Origin: Gyrodactylus bullatarudis
Lineage: Eukaryota > Platyhelminthes > Monogenea > Gyrodactylidea > Gyrodactylidae
Assembly (NCBI GenBank): GCA_012064415.1
Contig: SSNU01000153.1
Location: 120,510 to 175,581, forward strand
Length of the DNA: 55,072 nucleotides
Direction of reading: 5' to 3'
Both the position numbers and the translations under genes were made by a program. Of this stretch, positions 50,601-55,072 are shown piece after piece. The notes under the pieces are model-generated. The model saw only the letters and a program-made list of their open reading frames with translations. It was not told the DNA's origin and did no database searches. Each line of letters opens with the position of its first letter. The first letter of the stretch is position 1.

Positions 50601-51003
50601 ATTTTATTTCATCTTTCGAATTCTTTAGACTTCTTCTTTGGTTATTCCCTAGTGTAATCGCTGTGACTTCAGTGAGTCTAATGAGCCCTCATTACCCAAA
50701 CATACTGAGAAAGTCAGTGAATTGTCTGTCTGAGGGATTGATCTTCAAATCTAAGAGTGGTGAACAAAATGGTCTTTACAGAGTTGGTGCCCTGAATAAA
50801 CTGGTATCTCAACTTACGCATTTCATTTATTTATGAAAGTGAATTTGAATTTATTTCAGTGTTCTGGAGGGGTACCAACTCTGATGATGAAGTTCTCAAT
50901 TCTTATTGGTAGATTTTTTTTGACAAAAACTGCTGAAATTAATTTTCGACAAATACGCCCATTATTAAAGGAAGATATACAAAATTCAATAAGGAAGTTT
51001 TAA
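50601..51003 (+). CDS. Last two exons of an unidentified gene
   Basis: Exon 50601-50803 follows TATTTCCCCCAG. It encodes a hydrophobic segment (RLLLWLFPSVIAVTSVSLMS) then PHYPNILRKSVNCLSEGL and GEQNGLYRVGALNKL. A 56-nt intron (GTATCT...TTATTTCAG, 50804-50859) joins in phase 0 to CSGGVPTLMMKFSILIGRFF and LTKTAEINFRQIRPLL, ending NSIRKF and TAA at 51001. No family recognised; the first segment could be membrane-spanning. Upstream exons not found. It lies between inverted arms, so it may belong to a transposon. Confidence 0.5.
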
Positions 51004-51007
51004 TAAA
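51002..51007 (+). promoter_or_regulatory. Polyadenylation signal overlapping stop codon
   Basis: TAATAAA at 51001-51007 contains both the TAA stop and AATAAA, so the 3' UTR would be very short. Confidence 0.4.
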
Positions 51008-52187
51008 CAATTTATTAAAAAAAATTTATTTATAACTCTATTAAATCTTCTTTTGACAATAAAGTTTCATATGGGTTGCGAATTGTATTATTTTATCTGG
51101 ACTTTCTTTTTATACACGTTTTTCCAGTCCAAGCTTCCTCTTCCTTTTTTATTAGGATATTTTAATCTCAGATCTTTGTCTCAAATCCGAATATGTATTC
51201 TAACCTAAAGTTGGCCAAACTGAGAACTAGTCAAGCAGAACTGTTATATCGGCAATAATCAGTTTTCAATTTGTAGATTTTTACTTAAAATTTGTTTATC
51301 TTCATATCCATACCGATCAATCATCGTGCAAAATCTAGCATATTTATGAATAATCATTTAGATTTTCTTGAAAGCCTGTACGAATAATCAATCTTAATTT
51401 ATTGCTTATCTTTAGCACCTAGATTGCTAATTTATTTTTCCATCTCCTATCCTAAACCAAGATTATGTTCAACAATATTAAGGTCTTAGGAAACTTTTTT
51501 TGGAGTTTAATAAACACTGTTTGTACTTGAAAATGAAAATAACGATTGAGAACTTCACAAAAGTTAATTAACTTCTTGAATGTATATTCTTCAGCATTCG
51601 AGACAACGATGAAGATTAAGTTTTAAGATAATTTAGCTTCCTAATAGGATTAAAATGATTCCCACTTGTTTTAATACATACTTGGAGATGTTCATTTTTT
51701 TCAGCTCAAAATTGCTCTTACGCACGCATCATGTGCTAAAGCATCGCTAAAAATTCAATATTTCTCAAGTATCAAGTTTGAAATAAGAAAGCTAGTTATT
51801 TAATTTAAAGTAAGGAAATCATAATTATCAGTTGCTTTCATCAAGAATTCGAAAATCACAAACTTTTATTCTTTGAGGAGGAAAAGTTGCTTCAAAGAAG
51901 AATGTAGAAACGCTGTTTTCGAATCTACAATTAGTTCAGGAGTTATTGATCAAAAATGAGATTAGTTTCTGACCCAGAATTCGTCAATCTCTCAAATAAT
52001 GTAGCTTTATAATCAGATATATAAAAAATTGTGTCATCCATCTTTTCATCTGGTTTAGCCCTTACAAAAGTTTCGACGGTGATGGAATTCACATGTCTTT
52101 GTCAGTGGTAGGACAAGTTCATTAATTAATTAAGTCCCCTTCTTTTACCGAAAAGATAAACCGAACACTGCTCAATGCACACTAGAG
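51004..52187. other. No feature seen
   Basis: AT-rich sequence between the gene end and the right inverted arm; nothing recognised apart from a possible relative of the arm near 51190. Confidence 0.35.
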
Positions 52188-52337
52188 ATAAATATGGAAA
52201 TTTTCGATTTCTAGTCTGGGTCAGAATCTGAATAGGCTCTTCAGGAGAATTCGAATGATGTATAAAGCATATGGATCGAAATCTATTTATGAACAATAAA
52301 AACAGCAATAGAAACAATGATTTTTTATTAAAATACG
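52188..52337. repeat. Inverted arm, right
   Basis: Contains CAGAATCTGAATAGGCTCTT and CTATTTATGAACAATAAAA, the reverse complement of the left arm at 50107-50250. Together the arms delimit about 2.2 kb. No target duplication identified. Confidence 0.7.
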
Positions 52338-52990
52338 AACCAAAAATTCATTCTGAAATTGAAAAATCTTTCATTACCAATTTTTGAAACTTCATGAAGA
52401 CTTTACACAAAAGATATATTGACCCAAGTTTTAAATCATGTAAAAACTAATTTTAGATCCTTTTTTCACTGAATATCTAGCTAGATTTTTCATTTATAAA
52501 TTAATTATTTATTAATTAATGGCTGAAAAAACAGTTACATGTCGAAAATATTTTATTTTCTTATCATCTTCTTATCTTCCTACAAAGTGTTTCCTTTGAT
52601 CTTGACTAGAACTAGGTAAAATCTAATCATTATTATCTGGAAAGTGGAAAATATCTTTCCTATTTTCCTATAATTATGGTTGTTGTAATAAAAATTGTAA
52701 AAATCTAAAAAAAGTGATAAAAATCATGTATATTTGGAAAATCCAATTTAGAATATAATTATATTTTCATTATCAACTTGCAAATGATAAACTGTTATTA
52801 TCTATAACATAAATCTGTAATATGATACTAATTTTACAGCATATTATGCACAATCAAGAATTATTTTCGATTTCAATCATGAAATTAATTTACCATTTTT
52901 TTAAGTTATAAAGAAATTTTAATCAATTGAAAAAAATTTTCATGTCAGTGAATAAGTTGTAAAGACTTTTTCAACAAGTTAGAGGCTGTT

Positions 52991-53320
52991 GTTGACATAA
53001 AATTGAGAATTGAATATTTTTACAAGAAACTGCGGAAAGTCAGGAAAAAATTAGCTTTTTGAATTCCACAATAAAATTAGTCTATAAATTGATGAAATCT
53101 GAAAATTTCTGGAAAATTTGCCACAATTTCCCACTTCTCAACTTTTCAGTAAAAAATTTGGATTCTTTAAGCAGTATCAGACTGCTTTGATATCGATAAA
53201 ACTTTTGAGTTCAAACGTTTTAATTCCTAAAATTGCTTCATTTTAGTCAGATTCAAATTTTCCAGAAATTTCCTTATTTCAACAAATCATGGGCAAATTC
53301 TCATCTTTATGTTAATCATA
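52991..53320. repeat. Short eroded foldback element
   Basis: TTGACATAAAATTGAGAATT at the left and AATTCTCATCTTTATGTTAA at the right. The internal arms are only partly complementary, indicating age or deletion. Confidence 0.55.
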
Positions 53321-53393
53321 TAGTTTTTCATTAATCTACACACTTCTGATGATCTTTTGATTTTTCTCTTCAAAACTTTTTCAATGTTTTTTC

Positions 53394-53460
53394 CTTGTCT
53401 CATAAGCATTGCCTGACAACGTCGAAGACCTTGGTTCGAATCCTGGCTTTGATAGTATAA
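53394..53460 (+). tRNA. Possible tRNA relic (B box only)
   Basis: GGTTCGAATCC with preceding CGTCGAAGACCTT has the T-arm/B-box of a tRNA. The T stem contains mismatches (CTTGG against CCTGG), the anticodon stem does not pair, and no convincing A box or acceptor stem is present. Best read as a tRNA pseudogene or tRNA-derived SINE head. Confidence 0.25.
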
Positions 53461-54379
53461 ATTATCATTCATAAGGGTTTCAAGATTCGAGGTATTTTCC
53501 AAAAATAAGAAAGTTTTAATCCCCCCAATTATACACCTAAAGATGAAAAATTTTGTATCATTTTGTTGATAAAGAAATTATGTTTCCCTTGATAATTTTC
53601 AAACTTAGCAATTTTTATGGACTCTGTGTTCACACTAGTAATTAATTTTACCAGATAAGATTAATTATTAAATCATATTGTATTTCGTTAGAAAATAAAC
53701 TTTTGAACAGTACCTAAATTTTTCAAAAATAAATTTTATTCGAATTTATAGGAAGATATTTACTTCAAGTATTTTAACTATTTGAGAAACTATTAAAACA
53801 AAGGCATCTTATTCCATTATTACTAGGAGAGTCATTCAAACGTTTATATAAAAAGAAGCAATGATTTTATTTCTCATTAATTACTCTTCCAAAAACTATT
53901 TTTAATGGCTTTAATATCTTTGAAATTTACAGTGTATATTATATAAGCGTTTAATTAAAGTTTCCTTGCAAGTTTTATTGATTTTTTGATCGTCAATTAC
54001 TATTATTCTACTGTAGTGAAAAAAACCAGTCACCGAAAAGACAATTGCTAGTAAGTCAATGTTCTGTAAAGTAAATCATTTCTGACTAGCTGATTTCATC
54101 CATACTATTTAGTGTAAATTGAAATGAAGCTTTTTGATATAAAAGTAGGATCAAAGATTCCGAAATGATAAATTTTTTTGACTTTCTTGTCCGATTTTGA
54201 CTACCCTTACACTTTAAAATCAATAAAACTTTCCAGATCTGAATCGAATCCATTAGAGAACTGCTCTTCTTATTAAGATGTTCGCTCTAAAGTAGATTCA
54301 GGATTGAAAAAAGTTAGCTCATAGGTTTTTAGAAGTTAAAAGTATGGAAGAAAAGTTAAATAAAATATGCTGGTTATCT

Positions 54380-54730
54380 AAAGCTAGTTGACATGAAGAT
54401 GAGAATTTACTATTTTTACAAAAAACTCGAAATTCGTCATTACTGTGGAAAATCGAAGCAATTAAGTATTTCAATTATCACGAAGGCAAACTCTTTCTCG
54501 GAAATAGTAAGTTCTTCGCTATCTCTATGGCCAAATTCGAATTTTTTGTCTAATGTTGATCCCAAATATCATCACTAAACTGCTTCGAATCATCGAAATC
54601 GATAAATAATTTTGGTTAGATTGAATTTTTTCGTATATCCACATCATTCCGTTTTAAAATTCAAAAAAAATTTTTTCTGTGAATCTGGAGAAAAATATTG
54701 AAAAAAAGTAAATCCTCATCTTCTATTATC
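54380..54730. repeat. Foldback element, subfamily B, internally deleted
   Basis: Left AAAGCTAGTTGACATGAAGA, right end near AATCCTCATCTTCT. The central module GATCCCAAATATCATCA is present. Much shorter than its relatives, with most of the left arm missing. Confidence 0.65.
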
Positions 54731-54810
54731 TGTTTTTCCAAGAAAGAAAACCAATGTCTCTAATGTCTTCGAATATTGAGCTGTACAGAGCTCGAAACCT
54801 CATATCTTTT

Positions 54811-55072
54811 AAAGTTGGTTGATATGAAGTTAGGAATCTACGATTTTTTCATCAAGAATTCGAATATGTTAAAGAGTTCTTGGAATCCTACTCAAATTGC
54901 CCACTTTTACCATTTGAAGAAAAGAAAAATTCAAAAAAAATTATTTTCATGAAAAATATGGTGATTTTTAAAATTTCGATTTGGCGCCAAAATCCCATTT
55001 TTTCGATCTTTGAACCGAAAATTTTTACTGATTTGAAGGAGAGAGGGTGGTCATAAGAGTTTTTTTTCAGAT
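54811..55072. repeat. Foldback element, subfamily A, cut by window end
   Basis: Begins AAAGTTGGTTGATATGAAGT and contains GGCGCCAAAATCCCATTTTT, as in the element at 5463-6353. The right arm is beyond the window. Confidence 0.7.

Noticed and set aside
50673..50803. CUB-domain exon because of SPHYPN
   Set aside because: The open frame continues upstream into a hydrophobic segment to an acceptor at 50600 and the spacing of cysteines does not fit a CUB domain.

Overview
The window looks like AT-rich nuclear DNA from a fast-evolving animal or close holozoan relative. Genes are split by GT-AG introns, there are no bacterial operons, and the one long gene is a gamma-type phosphoinositide phospholipase C (PLC), a holozoan family. 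Divergent protein sequence, introns as short as 26 and 28 nt beside introns of up to 17.8 kb, and Merlin, MULE-like and hAT-like DNA transposons are consistent with a reduced parasitic animal such as a myxozoan or a dicyemid/orthonectid. That placement is a guess; the sequence shown cannot settle it.

Positions 931-46345 (+ strand) hold the PLC-gamma-like gene, reconstructed here as 20 phase-compatible coding exons totalling 961 codons plus stop. The 5' end (PH domain and most EF hands) lies before the window. Order: last EF-hand/linker (931-1209), catalytic X half (1094-3162), first half of the split PH domain (3757-4053), two degenerate SH2 domains (5107-11754), second half of the split PH domain (11822-12063), catalytic Y half (17485-17906), C2 domain (35668-37591) and a short basic tail (46248-46345) followed by AATAAA. 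The catalytic residues are kept, but the phosphotyrosine-binding FLVR arginine is replaced in both SH2 domains and no SH3 domain is encoded, so the usual receptor-tyrosine-kinase input appears to be lost or rewired.

The introns are full of mobile elements: a hAT-like MITE with 8-bp TSD (7165-7736), a 3.8-kb MULE-like element with 10-bp TSD (13049-16828), a 1.5-kb MULE-like element with 9-bp TSD around an assembly gap (20304-21785), and a Merlin element with 8-bp TSD (43397-44461). At least a dozen long palindromic foldback elements of 0.3-1 kb share a central module but have different terminal sequences; they occur across the window (1490, 4181, 5463, 8524, 19492, 22542, 30348, 32019, 34252, 38105, 39825, 46907, 52991, 54380 and 54811).

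Downstream of the PLC gene, 50601-51003 carries the last two exons of an unidentified protein ending in TAATAAA (stop and polyadenylation signal overlap), lying between two inverted repeat arms (50107-50250 and 52188-52337). Apart from a possible tRNA relic near 53400, a decayed reading frame at 139-540 and minor repeats, nothing else supported was seen in the remaining sequence.
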